DNA of 64,000 bases from Hirudo medicinalis (GCA_011800805.1 MPNW01000222.1:45295-109294); one strand, 5' to 3'. Counted from the stretch's first letter, positions 24,701 through 38,682 are shown. The notes: generated by a model from the sequence alone, not told the origin. Translations and numbers: made by a program.

Positions 24701-26672
24701 ATGCATTACTGCCAGGCGTCTCAGAAAGAGAGGCAAAGAAGAAAAGGAGGAACCAGAAAAGATAGACAAACCAAAACGGAAGCGTGGAGCTTCTCGCACC
24801 AGTGCAAAGAAAATGAAAGGTTTTACTCTTGCCTCAGCTTTGGAGACTTCTTCTCCTCAGGATGAGCAGCTTGGTCACTTGTCACACATCGGGACTCATG
24901 CATCACTCATGTCACCCGCGACACATCTTTCAAACATGGATAATAAATCAGAGAACTCTGTATTTTCCAAAGCTATGTTGAGCCAATCATTTGATTTCTC
25001 AACACCTCCTCCTAGTGATGCTAGTTGTCCATTGGGGGAATTTGCATTTTCGTCGTTGGACGATCTTAAGTCATCTTCTTTGGGATCCTCTACAGTGTCC
25101 TCTAAATTCTTTTGTGTTGACCAGCCTATATGTTCTGGTTCAGTCACTCATTCATCTTCCTCTACAGCCTGCTCATCAAATTTGGTGGTCTCCTCTACAT
25201 CAACAATATCATCTTCTTCAGCAGCTTTTCGTTGTCCACCTTTGCCTTGGAGTCAAACTTCAATTGCTTCTCCAAAGTCACATGCCACATCTGAAAACTT
25301 GAACTCCATGTTGTTGTCATCAGTCAGGCAGACAAGAAGTCTTGACCTTCCTGTCATCTCTAGTCATCCCTCACCTCTTTCAAGTATCTATATGACTCCT
25401 TTATCTGCAGACATTCAAATCTCTCGTTCTAACAACACAGCTCAAACAATATGCAGTCCAGACCATTCTAGTACAACCACTCCCCTGTCTCCATCACCTC
25501 CTCCTCCCCCGCCTCCAAAATTTGTGAGAAGTTTTAAGGAAGTTGATACATCATCAGTGCTAGCTTCCTCTTCAACATCACCTATACATTCAGCAACCTC
25601 CTCTATTTTTCCATTGACGAGACAATCAAGCATCGATATGTCCCTTAATGGTTCGTTTTCTTTGTCATCTTGTACACCTAATCAATATGACACACCAAAA
25701 CTCTCTGATGAGTGCCAAAATGATAGATTAATGACTCAGGAGTTCAAAACTCCCCTACATGAACCCACCAGCATCCTTTCAGGCAGCTATCCCTTTGTTC
25801 CCCCAGCCATTGCATGCTACAACAGCCGTGACAAATCATCTCTATTTGAGGAAAAGTCGATGCGTCTGCATAGAATTTCACAGAGGCTACAGGCTAACTC
25901 TGCAATTTTTATAAAGAACTTAAATGCACAGAATGAAGATAAACTTCCTGATGTCCCAGAAAAATTGGTCAAAATAGCAAACCATATAGAGCCAGAAAGT
26001 AAAACCTACCCAGAGAAAAAAGCTGAAGAGGAAGAAGATTCCAAAAGGAAGTTGTTGGATGAGAAGTTAAAGGAATATTACTTGAATAATGGGGAAGAAA
26101 TAGCAGATTACATAGTTGATCAGGTGCAACTGGTAAAACTGCGTAACAAAGCCTACCGATTATTCTGTTGTCTCTTCCCAGAGGTTCAAATGCCCTTGAG
26201 GTTATCCCCAGACTCAGAAGCCGTCGATCAGCTCCTAAAAACTGCTGTTAATATGCTTGAAGAAAAGGAATGCAGAGATGTGAAGCAGCTAGATGACATG
26301 GTCATACCTCCTTCGGAAGAAAAAACTTTGGAAGTCTCTTGTCAATCCTCTTCATGGCAGCAATCAAAAACTGAGTGCCAACCACAGCCTCGTGTCATCT
26401 TGTGCTGTCAACCACAAAAATGCCTCCTTCAGCTCCAAGGACTGGTTCGACAGTTCTTGTGCTTAGTGCTTCCTCATCTTGATGCCTACTTGAGCAGTGA
26501 TGCCTCTCTGACTGTTATGGACAAGATTGTGGACAGAGTGGTTCTTGCCAACTGCGCCTTCATTGGTCTCAGTTCCACAAATGGCCAATGCCATAGTGCA
26601 CCAGCAGCAGAAGACCACAGTAGTGTTGGGGAACCAAAAGATCCTGGGAATCCTGAAGAGCCCATCAGATGA
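21792..26672 (+). CDS. Large serine-rich, probably nuclear protein of unknown family
   Basis: Two exons, 21792-23933 and 24015-26672, are joined by an 81-bp GT-AG intron in phase 0 and encode 1,599 residues. I do not recognise the family. Most of the chain is Ser/Thr/Asn-rich and should be disordered. A compact conserved-looking stretch around residues 531-565 includes DGKRKKLKLKMFVPS. Residues about 945-980 contain strong basic clusters (RRLRKRGKE, KPKRKRG) fitting a nuclear localisation signal. A run of eight prolines interrupted by a serine lies near 1207. The C-terminal 200 residues are different: hydrophobic and helical, with YYLNNGEEIADYIVDQVQ, then RLFCCLFPEV, and a second helix group containing LVRQFLCLVLPHLDAYLS. 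This is probably the folded, interaction domain. It could be a chromatin or transcription scaffold, but nothing proves that. The first ATG of the open exon follows a long leader. Confidence 0.75.
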
Positions 26673-28662
26673 GTCAGTAAATAATATCCCTGCCTTCACC
26701 CTCATTAATAGCAGACTGTTTTAATATTCATCCAAGCAATAAGCATTGACAGAGATGGATGGCCTAAGCTGAGGGGTTATCATTGTTATTGCTGGAATTG
26801 TCTTGGATTTGAAATATCTGTCCTTGGTTTATCTCCGTTGACTTCGTTCTGGTTGTTTATTATGCATTATTATTTTAAGTTTCACATTTTGGAATTTCAT
26901 TTTGTACATACAGAGGAAACTATTGATTATTCATTGTATATGTTTGAACTTCAGCATTATTCTTGCAATTGTACATAACATGAGATGTCTATGGCAGAAC
27001 AGTCTTATAGATTGTCTTGATTGCATTATTTCAGGGCTAGGAATGTTTAGATGTTTTGTTGTAGTTAATGTCACGATGACGTACCAGTGTGTGTTGTTAG
27101 ACTGTCTTGTTGGACATTCAGATATCAGCATTCATTTTATTATGGCAGGGACGATGATGTCGATTGATTGAAGCTCAGTGCGGAGATGCAACCCTTTGCT
27201 CGGTTCGTAAGTTCTGCGCGAGAGGATAGCTTCGATTCAAATCAGTTGGTAAAAATGGACTTTTCGAGTATCGCCAAGGTTTTTGGTTAGGCACTGCGAT
27301 TTTGAGTACATGGAATGATGGAAAGTTATTAAGTTAGGGTTACCTGACTTCTTGTGAGTTGGTTGTTTTAGTGAATGAACTCTAACGCTTTATTTTATTG
27401 TGATTCTCAGCTAGTAATCATTTCGTGGCCGGTAAGATATTCTCACTTCCGGGTTCTCCCATGTCTCATGTTTTACTCTGACATTGTCACTTTATGATTT
27501 GGCTAGAGATTTAAAATAAACCTGATTCTATACATAATCTATACAAAGGAAGAAAGATCATCTTTCATGGAGTTGTCATTGCTATCGTTGTGTTCTACTT
27601 AATTCAAATAAACTAAAACTGAGAACTAGCTGGCATTCAGTGGTTCATTAATTAACTTAGTAGCTCATCACATTTCATCCTTATTGAAAAAACATGCAAA
27701 CTGTGTACTGGCAGAATGGTTTAAGTTGTTTGTCATGTCAAAGTGCTCATTTAAAACTTTTGTTTCTGACTTGAATTGGTTTGGTGAATTCTCGATACTG
27801 ACATCCTCATCCCAAATGTTTGTGCTGTAATTTCCATTTAAGGTGGCTATTCTGTTATTACAGATTTACAATTGTTCAGTTGTACAGCATTTGGTCCACA
27901 GGCTTGATTTGGGTGATGGCTCAAGACATTTGTTAGATGCTTACATGCCCAACATCACCAATCTTTCAATTTTTACACAATTCTGACTTGTAGCGGGAGC
28001 GCATGTTGACCGAAATTAAAAGGCAGCCATCCATCATTGAACCCAGATGGTGAATGGTCTGACATTTGCAGATATGCTTTGTAATTAGGATCACTTTGTA
28101 CAAAGAGCTATTCAGACTGTTACATTTTTGATTTCTTATTCTCTGTGGATCTGTTCATAAAATAGACTTGAACAGTCACTGGAAGAACAGAATCTGAAAC
28201 ATTGTTATCAATGATTGTCTTTGTAACTCTTTTGTTAAGTCAACCTTTTCGTGCGTCAGAAATCATGGGCAAACACTTAACGTTCGATGGCATGGTTTTC
28301 TCCACTCGATGTGTGGAGGGATGTGCTTATTTTATTTATTTTCCTGCATGGAAATGTTTGTCTGGTGACAATGATTGTCCATATTATTGTTCTGCAAATA
28401 AACTTAACCAACATGAAATCCTAAAATTTATTGCAAAAGCAACATTGAGGAGTCAGTTCAATGATTTCCAACATATAGAGTGGATAATGATTTCTGGCCT
28501 TGAGAACTTGTCTTAACAGCAACAATTTCATCAGCAATTTGTAGAACCATTACTGGCATATGATTCTTTGAGTGGACCAGAGACCTATAAAGGTGAAGGT
28601 TATTTTTATCAATGTGATAATTGCCTACATGTCTAAAAGATACAATGTATGAAATTGTATTA
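26673..28662. other. 3' UTR and spacer between convergent genes
   Basis: This follows the stop of the Ser-rich gene and precedes the 3' end of the minus-strand C6orf136-like gene. AATAAA-type signals occur near 27515 and 27607, so the 3' UTR may be about 0.9 kb. A 101-codon open frame (ATG 28211 to 28516) begins with a hydrophobic, signal-like stretch and has five cysteines. I found no family match and do not call it. Confidence 0.45.
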
Positions 28663-30189
28663 TTATATGCAGATACTGAATGTCCAACAAACCCTCCTCA
28701 ATGTGTGCTTATCAACGAATCCCTTGTCATTTAAGTGGAAGGTTGAAATTCCTAAGATGTGGCTATTAAATAACAATAAGCAGATGTCAGTAAGCATTGA
28801 TGAGCAACAAAGTGAGGATGAAATGCAAGCAATTGGAAATCTAACTATGGACACATTTTACTGATTATAATAGTTACCTGCGCACAAGTTATCATTCCTA
28901 TGTGACTATGAGCTAGTCTTTGCATGTTGTTTGAGCAAGCTAGCTAGCGCTGCCTTAGGCACCATTGGAATGGAATGCTTTATAAATGATTAGCGAACAG
29001 CTCGGCTGATGTTATGCTCGAGGTTCTTTATAAATTAACTAAAATTATTAAGTCTCAATGAAATATAATCTCGTTATAATGGAAGTCTCTTACCAATAAG
29101 ATTTTAATGATTTTAAAGAGTAAAATTTAACTCACTCGGATAATTTCCGAGCTTCTTCGTGCGATCCTTTCGGAAAAATATTTCTGATTTGGAGAAGCGT
29201 AGATTGTCTCAAAGCCTCGATCTTCCAATGAATGATGACTGAATTATTTTCTTCATTCACATGGCTCTTTGTCACACTCATTAAGATTCTTGGATACCAG
29301 AAATTAATGTATAACCTGGCCTTCATTACACTTAATGCATAATTGAATATGCCCCTGCAATGTAATTATTATAATTCTATTACAACATTTATTCTCTAAG
29401 TTGTTCTCTTATTTTGACTATAACACCCATTTAAACACTTGTCAATTATGTTAAAACCAATAAATAACACATGAAAACATTTTACACTTGTTCCTTTGCC
29501 AAGGAAAATTTAATTTGTGAAACGAGCCCATTTCCACAAAGTACTGATGATGTGATCGATTCAAGTTTACTCACTTTACAATGACAGGTTTGTTAGGATT
29601 AAAGTAGTTCTCAAGAATAACATCCTTTGTATAAATTCTATATTCTAATCTCTCTTTGAAAAAACGTGTAACCTTTGGATTGAAAATAAAGTTATTAACG
29701 TACAATTTTTAGTGTTATTTTATACACTTAAATAGAGTTCTAATGAACCAAAATTTTAAATTATTAATAACAACCTAAATTATCATTGCAGCACCAATTT
29801 CAACTTTTTCCATTGATAATCATAGCAATAACCACTCTTCAGCATTAAATTACCTCCATTTCCATCAAGGTTCTCGTGTTAGTGAGTTTTTCTAACTTTT
29901 TACGAGATGAATCTTGAGCATCTTCTTGTATAACCGTCTCTGTAGAACTGCCGGACATCGAGGAATGGCATTTCAAACCAAAGTAAGAACCTGGAGTTTT
30001 GTTTGACAAGCCCCCAAATCTGCTCGCTCCCAGACTCGACTTGTCTTTGGTAACCGTTGATAATATTGGCTGGTGTGATTCCACATAGCATCCAAGGCCA
30101 GAAGTGAAAGGACGTTTAACAAATCCAGACAGCAATTTCAAATCGTTTTGATGCTTGGCAACACAATTCAAGTTCTTGACAAAGTTCAT
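28663..30189 (-). CDS. C6orf136: C6orf136-like protein (DUF2358)
   Basis: Four exons on the minus strand, 30189-29854, 29672-29575, 29330-29136 and 28762-28663, join in phase to 242 residues. The first exon encodes a basic, Ser-rich N-terminus that fits a mitochondrial targeting sequence. The remaining exons form a small mixed alpha/beta fold: RIYTKDVILENYF, then ARLYINFWYPRIL, then IIHWKIEALR and GISTFHLNDKGFVDKH. These correspond in order to the DUF2358 pattern of an acidic D(V/L)xF helix, a basic (R/H)W(K/R)hhGh strand and the STFYLNxxGLIxxH strand. The molecular function of the family is not established. The C-terminus is a few residues longer than usual. Confidence 0.78.
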
Positions 30190-31711
30190 TTCTATAATCC
30201 ACAGAACACAATACAGAGATTGGACGATATAACATATAACAACTTTGTCCTTGAAAACTTAATATAACTAAATACGATTTATAAAACAAAACTTTTAAAA
30301 ATTTAGTTTCAGTATTTGTTTTATATAAAATATTAATTATCTAATATTTAGCACATTTTTAATAGTTACATATTCAAAATCGTTAATTTAAGAACAATTT
30401 AGACTTATCAAACGTTTCAATAAAATAATATCTGGTTCAGCAATTCTGGTAATGAATAGGAACAGTCGCGCGCTAAGAACCGGCCTCTCGTAAGCACCTT
30501 GAATCAGGGCCGACAAATGGAGGACTAACAGGTGCAAGCATTTACTAGGCATCAACATTTTATTCTCGCAAAAACATATATAACTCCTTTCGATGCACTC
30601 TCCAAAGCAATTAAAAATAATATATTTTTATCTCTTTGAAGCCAAATATGCTTCGAGACACCGACAAATCTATTCCAACTATCCTTAGAGGAGGATGAAG
30701 AACTTAAGAGTTCTCAAGTTTGTAACAAACTCTCAAATTTACAGAAAGCAACCTAATCTATTTATTAGGAATGGAAACATCCACTGAAGATGGTCAAGAA
30801 GCCAAAATATATAAAAAAAAACTGTCCAAAAAACTTAGATTAAATGAGTTGAACCGATGGGTGCAGTCAAATCAATCATAGAGAATCTTTGCTAAAAAAT
30901 AACCAAATGGAGAAATCAAAGTCAGAATGCTCAAATGGAAATTCTGAAGCATCAAATCAAATTAAATTAAGCTATTACAAAGCATTTCCATGAAATAGTT
31001 GCAAAATGCAAAACAAAGTGCAAACTATCAGAGCTGGAATGATTAAGTTTGTCCAAAGACTCCACAAGTATGAAAATCTGTATGATCAATAGAACAAAGC
31101 AATAAACTCACGCAAGATGTTCAATCAAAATGAAGTTTATTTAAATAAAGATAACAGAAACGCTACCTGAAGCTTTAATCTCAGAGCAGCTAAACAATAC
31201 CACCAATACAAGACAATGATAGACTTGTTTGTACTCGCAATTTAGATTTGTGGCCAACACCAAAATCGCATTGCAAGGAAATATTTGTCCATATGTAGCT
31301 GTAATAATAGCAATACTGTTGTTCTATGGTTACCACAATGTTGCTATAATATCATTTTAACTTAGGAGCCAAATTACACTCTGATATGTTACTAAATGCA
31401 TTGACAATTTCCACACAAACTTGAATTCAACAAAAGTCGATGCAAATCAGAATAGCAATAAAACGAGACATGAGCACATCGACTGAAGCCACAATTTTGA
31501 TTACGACTAATCAAGTGGAATGTTCCAGCTATATGCTGGATAAGCATGAACCATCAGCAAGGTAATAAGATGAAGGATATGACTGGCAACAAAAACAAAT
31601 ATTCTTCTAGGTGAAGCTTAAGGACAAATCAAAAACGAAGGAACGCCATCGAGATATTGTCATGACTAATTATTATTTTTTGAACTAGAAAAACTGAGGA
31701 TCCTTTGCAGA

Positions 31712-33215
31712 CTAGATGCCATCGACGACATCATCTTCGGGTCTCTCCCGTACGAGATCGATAGCGGCATCGTTGGCTTCTCTGTTCAATGCTTCTTGAG
31801 CTACTGCAAAAGCTAAAGCAATGTAAATTTATTAAAATGTTACTCTCATAACTAAACTATGTAATAACATACATCAAAAAGCTAGAAATTGAATTGAGGA
31901 TGTAAACATTGTGGAAGAGGCTCGGTAATCGCACATGTCACAAGTTAAACACATAGGCATATCTATTGCCTCTGCTGTCAGAAAGTCTCCCATAAACACT
32001 CAACCCACCCTCATCTGCCAATCCAGTGCCTAAGTTGGAAAGATGTCGAACACCTCTGTCGATGGTGGCTTCATGTTTCAGGAAGAATGGGCGTATTACG
32101 TTCTTGTAGATGATCAAAGATCCATTAAATGGCTCAGGACACATGCAGAAGATCAGGAACAAGCACTAGAGTTACAAAAAGTTGTGCCATAAATCAACAG
32201 CACTTGACTTTGATTAATAACAAGAAATTTAAAAAAAAAAGATTACATTAGCTACATAATGAAGTAAAACAATCAAAAATAATTAACATGCAAAAGCTAA
32301 ACAAATGGAAACATTTCTCATTTCGACTGGTTACCTTGAAGAACCAATAAAATCTAATCCAAGAGAGAAGGTAGTTGGCAAAGTACTCGAGCAAAATGAA
32401 GATGCTGTAAACGACCCAATAGATCAACCACTTCGTGTCGTCTCCCTTTTCCTTTGTCTCAATTGCCTTGATTCTGAAAGCAAAATCAAAAGCTGTCCTC
32501 AATGGGTGAATGGCATATTTGATAATTAATATAATTACCTTATAATTACCTAGTAAGCAAAAAATAAGGAAGGGAATACAATAACAGGAGATTTATAAGC
32601 CAAACTTAGAAAGATTGTAAAAACAAGAGCTCAAGTTGCCTTACAAAAAAATATATTCACGATTCTAAACTTGCCACTCAAGACTAATGTGGTATATTTT
32701 ACATTATCCAAAGTGTGTATCACAATCATAATGTTGAACAATATTAAATAGGAATGTCTGAATGAAATGTACACAATATTTGTTCAACACCTAATTAATA
32801 TATTAAAAAAAACCTACGATTTATAAGCTGGATATGCAAATCCAATGAAATTGCACAAGAAGTCTGAGCCATATCCAACCATGAGGTAGATGGCCAACAC
32901 AGCAATTGTGGCTGAAAAATAATTGAGTTATTCAAACTTTGGTAGAATAATAATAACTCAGCAATAAAACAAGTATTCCTAAAAAACGTTTCTTTTAGCA
33001 ATTTTGTTTGCATATGACAGCAAAGTTTCAAAACTTTATTAAGTACTTAAGAGCTCACCAGCAACAATATTTGCTTTTTTAAGACCGGTCTTCGACTCGG
33101 CTTGATCAAGCAAATCAGTGAGCATGTTATTTTCTTTTAGGGTTTCGTCCACTTTCTTGTTGAACATTTCAACCATGTTATTTATGGACGTAGTCAGAGA
33201 AACTTTCGCAGCCAT
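31712..33215 (-). CDS. REEP5: REEP5/6-type ER-shaping protein (TB2/DP1/HVA22)
   Basis: REEP5/6 proteins insert hydrophobic hairpins in the ER membrane and generate tubule curvature. Exons on the minus strand, 33215-33059, 32911-32818, 32473-32335, 32165-32009 and 31812-31712, close in phase to 215 residues. Motifs in order are [79 protein letters not shown] and [14 protein letters not shown] [12 protein letters not shown]. All are hallmarks of the REEP5/6 branch, including the short N-terminal amphipathic segment lacking in REEP1-4. The C-terminal exon encodes an acidic helix ending in VVDGI. Confidence 0.92.
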
Positions 33216-34450
33216 CTTTGCTGAAAAACGTTTAGGCTTTAAGCGTTATGCTTTAAGTAATTCGAGCCACATTGAAAACCTCAACCAAGCCCAGACCAGA
33301 ATCCGACCCTCAACAACCGGCGTAACAAAACAAATACGTGGGAAACCGCATCCAAACCCCTCGCAGAAGATTACAACCACTATTCTTGATAAGATACTCA
33401 ATAAATTATTTTAGCCAAATCAATTTACACTATTATGTAATTATTTAATTTTAAAAATTTGGTAAAATTTCTTAAAGTTGCGTAAATAATCCATACATCT
33501 AGAAAAGTTTTTTTTTGAAACACTATAAATATGCTATAAATCAAGCACATTAAATTAATAAATATGTTCTTATAAAAAAAAATTTAATTTTGTGAACTAA
33601 CTTAGAAAGCATCGCATAATTTTATCTGAAAGAGGAGAGCAGGGGCGTCATTTAATCTTTTTTCAACCCTTTCTCAAGCCGATTAAATGCTTCTTACCAA
33701 ACGTCGGAGGGGGACATAAGTAAGGGAGATCCCCTTCTCCACCCCTAAATGTGGATAGGTAAATGAATATGCGTGGTGAAAAAATCTTACCATAATTTGT
33801 TTTATTTAACCGCCGTCAACTAATTACTTCCAGACAAATTACAAAGATAAATAACAATTAAAAAGAAAATAATACCTGGCATCGTAAATCATTTCATTAA
33901 CCTAGGGGGAGCAACTGCTAAAACTCTGCACTCATCACGAACGCCATCACAATAATTGCCTTCATCTTCATTGTCTTCATAGCGGTCTTTGGTGTTACAT
34001 TGTTCATCCGCGTCATGTTCTTGAGAATATCAATACATAATCGCAAAGTTAATAAAATCATTTGAAGTTGTTTTAAATTGATTTTTGGAATATAATGCTA
34101 ACATCTGTGATTCAACAAATCTATCAGCAGTTTTAGCTGTATAATACTTCATGTATGCCTCAAACCTTTGATTGCATGGAAATGATGTGCTGTCTGAACC
34201 ACAGTGTTCTTTGCAATCATAATGGGAGGTTTATTGAAGATGCACTTCAAGCATTATTTTGCCCTAAAGGCAACTCAAAACGTTTGCCATTTGTGCGTCT
34301 ATCTTTTTCTTGTGGTCGATTCTTGGCCGAGCGATGTAAATATTTGCAAATGGACATTTCGTGCAACCTCAGTGTTGGGTTGATCTATTTAATTATGTTA
34401 GCCCTGAAATATTGCTAATTATCATACTTATTGTCTAATATAAACAATTT
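33216..34450. other. Upstream region of REEP gene, no gene seen
   Basis: This holds the REEP promoter at the left and AT-rich sequence beyond. A copy of the CAGGGGCGTCATTT motif shared with the short inverted-repeat elements lies at 33640-33653. The 87-codon open frame at 34155-34418 has no recognisable features. Confidence 0.45.
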
Positions 34451-34451
34451 A

Positions 34452-34731
34452 TTTATCCATTCATTAATAATTATTAATATTATTATTATATAATTATATA
34501 ATAATAATTATATAAATAATTATTATAATATAATTAATAATTATTATAACATAATTAATAATTATTATAATATAATTAATAATTATTATAATATAATTAA
34601 TAATTATTATAATATAATTAATAATTATTATAACATAATTAATAATTATTATAATATAATTAATAATTATTATAATATAATTAATAATTATAATATAATT
34701 AATAATTATTATTATCATGTTATTATCTTGA
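34452..34731. repeat. AT-only 21-bp tandem repeat
   Basis: About a dozen imperfect copies of a 21-bp unit made of AATAATTATTATAA followed by TATAATT. Single A-to-C type changes mark some copies. Each unit contains internal dyad symmetry, so the array can form hairpins. The open frames through it, repeating a seven-residue Asn/Tyr/Ile block, are by-products. Confidence 0.85.
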
Positions 34732-36785
34732 TGATGGTGATGATGATGCAATGCGTATTACAAATCACTCAAAGACCGGACATCAGTCTTACGAAACCCT
34801 TACAAACGGAACGTTTGAAAAGCAAAGAAATGATAACTTTTGAGTCTTAATGAGGTTTTCCTTGGGAGAAAATCATCCTGGGGCTACTTATATGTATTTG
34901 CAGGCTGATGGGAAGGTGGATGGTGGGCGTCGAAACAGTCGCCAAGGTAATGGAGTTGCTTAGTAACGCCTTTGTCTTTGAAGTTTTTCCACTTTAAAAA
35001 CCGCTTTTTGGATTCTTTATCTCCAAAGATTATGAGTTGGTTATGTCGTTGGCAATACTCGTGTCGATGATGGTGATGATGATGATGATGTGGCGGTAAT
35101 TATGTAAAATAATGATGAAAATTGCCGTGTATTTCCCTGAGAGCAGCAAATAAAAGCATACATTGTCTTTAACTACGAATTGTTATAACTTCCTGCTTTT
35201 TAGAATTCTCCATTATGTGAGTCATGATTACTCCTAACTGGACTCATAACTAATAAGCAACTGGCAAGTCATTTAATTTACATGCCAAGACGATGCTGAA
35301 AAAGTCGTCCAATAAAATTCAAGGAAGTCTGCAAAGGTTTTAATGACGATGAGCGGATTGAACACTGCGGGGGACAACTGCCACTGTAAACAGTTGTCCT
35401 TAACGTGACAACAACCCCGGAAACGAAGTCATCGAATGGTTTTGTTTTTTTGTTGCACTAAAGAATGCGTGCCTCTGCGTCTGAAAGCCATCACTAAACA
35501 ATCTTTCAGAGAAGTGCTTTAGAGTTATTTGACAGAATCGCATCTTACAGCACTCGGATGGAACCTCCATTTCCTATCTTTGCATCACAACCATTACCAC
35601 GTCAGCCATTGATGCTATCGTTACTTCGGCAGTTTCATCTCTTGAACATGAGCCAATTCTCCCTACGATGATCGACTTCCATGCAAGTACACGGTACACA
35701 GTACTAAATGTTCTTCGTTTTTCAAACTTCGCTGTCAAGACGCCATTTGAAGAAGAAAGAAACATTTTGAAGATCATTTCGCCAGGAAAAGATATTTGAT
35801 CCTTCTTAATGAAGACTCCAAAGGAGGTGCTGGGATGGTAAGATCCACCATTTTTACCCCCTGATTTTAGTTTTAGTTTTCAAAAAGTCCCCAGTCCCTG
35901 GAAATGACGACCCTGGTTTTAAGGCGACCATTTGAATTGTGCTTGCGATGACGACGACGACGACGACGACGATGATGATGAACGTGATGGTGCTGATAGT
36001 CGTCGTCTTGCTAAATATTTCTGAGGTTTGTTCGTTGCACTGAAACATTTGGTTTCAAACTAGGCGATGATGCATGGGAGCGTTGAAAAGCCAATTAACT
36101 GATGAATTGCATGGAGCACGAACGAATGAATGGATGCATAGAATGTATTGAATGAGTGAGTGAATGGATGCATGGAATAAAGAAAAGGAATGGATTAATG
36201 GACGTGATGCATGACAGGGTGAATGTAGCGCGAAGAATGACTGGATTCACGGATGAATGAATGCATGATAGAATGAATGTGCCGTGAAATTCGGAGTAAG
36301 AGATCCATTAATAATTGAGTAAGGTAATTTTTAACCGCACAGTTTATCAGTGCCTCCACATCTTGAGTCTTTACTTAGTAGCCGATGAGAGCTTCTTCTC
36401 CATTTGATTATAATAATAGTTATTATTATTATTATTATTTATTTATTCAATTCACAAACTTAGAATAATAATAAACTAAGATGGTAAATAAAAGGATATT
36501 ACCGACATTTAAACAAATCTTTCGTCAAATACATACAAAGATAATGTCGTGCAATTATGCAAATGCAGGTACATCTAAGTGACATCTTCCTACTGGTATT
36601 CGCCTTTCATGACCTCATGACCTTCTTCCTTATTGGATGCTGTTGATGTACCACGAAATCAATGCAACCTGTAAAAGGCTTATGATGTGGATCGAGCAGG
36701 AATAAGTTGAAAGGTTTAGAATACGACTTATCATTATCATGCCTGTGTTATCACCAATCCATCGGTATCGTCATCATCACCATTA
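34732..36785. other. Intergenic, microsatellite-rich
   Basis: No gene seen. GATGGT runs lie near 34,731-34,748 and 35,064-35,095, and a GAC/GAT run near 35,947-35,985. GAATGAATG-type repeats occur between about 36,120 and 36,290. A copy of the CAGGG-TCATTTC motif lies at 35,894-35,915, reversed. Confidence 0.5.
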
Positions 36786-36807
36786 GCTTTCGTGGTCATC
36801 ATCGTCA

Positions 36808-36846
36808 TAATAATAAATAATAATAATAAATTAATTAATAATAATN

Positions 36847-36928
<82 letters not shown>

Positions 36929-36930
36929 AC

Positions 36931-37019
<89 letters not shown>
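36808..37019. repeat. (TAA)n microsatellite with an embedded N
   Basis: About 210 bp of nearly pure TAA repeats with a few ACT/CTA interruptions and one ambiguous base at 36846. Open frames of poly-Ile, poly-Leu or poly-Asn across it are meaningless. Confidence 0.95.
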
Positions 37020-37020
<1 letters not shown>

Positions 37021-38682
37021 GTTCAAAAGACGGAATTTCAGAAATCACGTTTGAAGATGAATTGAACGGTAACAATTCGATGAATACTTTTCCTGGAGGG
37101 GTTAAATGTGATTTTAATGTTGAAAGTGATTTTAATGTTAAATTAATTTTAATGTAATTAGCGGGCGATTTGTTGTCGATGTCGGGATGTGCGTACGATG
37201 ACAAATTAACAGATTGTTAAACTATTCCTTCTTATTTTTTTATAATTTTAAGCCATGTTTCTGAAAAAAGACATTTTTCATTTGCATTTGATCAACTCGA
37301 TTCGAGTGTGAATTTAAAAGTGAATTTTCATTTTAAAAGCCCGACATCAATTACTGTCAGTGGTTTCACCTCCGCACATTTTAAGGACAATTACTTTGTA
37401 TTATTTATTTCTTAGAAATAAATTTAATATATTAAATGTAATTCTTCAATATATATCACCACCTTACAACGAAATAACTTGGCACCTATTTTGTAGTTAA
37501 AGGAGCAGGCGATGATAATGATGTTCGTCGGACAATGGATAGATGATTGTTGGTCTAACAACATCTACGAACTGAATGTTGGACTGCACGTGGTCACTGT
37601 TGACAAGTCTTCCCAGTCATGAGAAGCAGTTAAGACCTAACTTACCACCAATAATGACATTTCACAATGACATTTGCACCTACAAGTTGTAGCATCAAAT
37701 ATGTTATAGCGATGTTTCCGACGACTGTGATAACAACGATAGAGCAGCACTTAATCACCTGCGCGTGCACGGTCCGTAGGATGCCCTATAAAGATGAAGA
37801 AGTTTTAGCAGTGACTTCCTCTTTGTAATGACTGGAATGCGAGATGCTTGCGCCGAACTCCCCGAGATTTATTTGGCGCTTCATTGGAAATTCTTTTTAT
37901 GAGGAAATGTTGAATGCTTCTCCAAAGACTCAAGAGCGATGTTTAAAAGTTGACAATCGATCGTGAAGTTGGCTTCAAAGTCACTGCAGATTCTCGTGTT
38001 ACGTTGAAAGACAATCGTAAGAGGCACATAGATTTTACTCTCAGGATTTTATCGATTGCTTTCCGTCTGCTTATTTCCCCTACTTTTCCATCAAACACCT
38101 CCACTCCCACATCCATTCATCTTTCCCTTTCTTCGGCTTTCGCTTCCAAGTACTGGTACTACAGGTTAGTAATTAGTTAATATTACCTGGTTGTGATAAT
38201 TCTATCACCAATAATAACGGTAACTAAAATTTCTCCTACCGTTATACGTTACCTTCTCGTCGTGGTTTTCAAGCACATCTCTGTTGTTTTGTCTAAATGA
38301 TATTTTTATCCGCACGCCAAAAATGTGCCTTCCTTAAATAATATTCTTAACCTCATGAGGTCATCGAAGGAACCTCAGTGTCAAATAACCGATTCAAAAT
38401 AAACTCATTTTCGTCCGAAGAAAAGTGTGGGGAAGTTTTGAAAGTCCATGTTGTGATGGAACTTTGCTGTTTAAATATAGTAATCTAAGTTATATTTTAC
38501 AGATTTTAAATGTATTGAAATATGTTTTCATATTAAGTCCAAAATACATTTTAAATATTTGAAATATACTGTAATATGTTTTCATATTAAGTCCAAATTA
38601 AATTTTTAAGTCTTGAAAGCCTCATTTTAACTGGCAATAACGATTAGCGTGTTACATTTCATAAATATGGAATACATTCCAT
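37020..38682. other. Intergenic, no gene seen
   Basis: AT-rich non-coding DNA. A 30-40 bp direct repeat containing ATATGTTTTCATATTAAGTCC occurs twice, near 38,520 and 38,574. No other structure was identified. Confidence 0.4.

Noticed and set aside
24896..25302. Antisense and shifted frames within the large Ser-rich gene
   Set aside because: They overlap the long continuous frame and have no domains.
34155..34418. 87-codon frame with several cysteines
   Set aside because: No signal peptide, domain or neighbour supports it.
34494..34751. Long Ile/Tyr/Asn repeat frame
   Set aside because: Produced by the AT-only 21-bp tandem repeat.
36737..37204. Poly-Ile/poly-Leu frames on both strands
   Set aside because: Pure (TAA)n microsatellite; no coding meaning.
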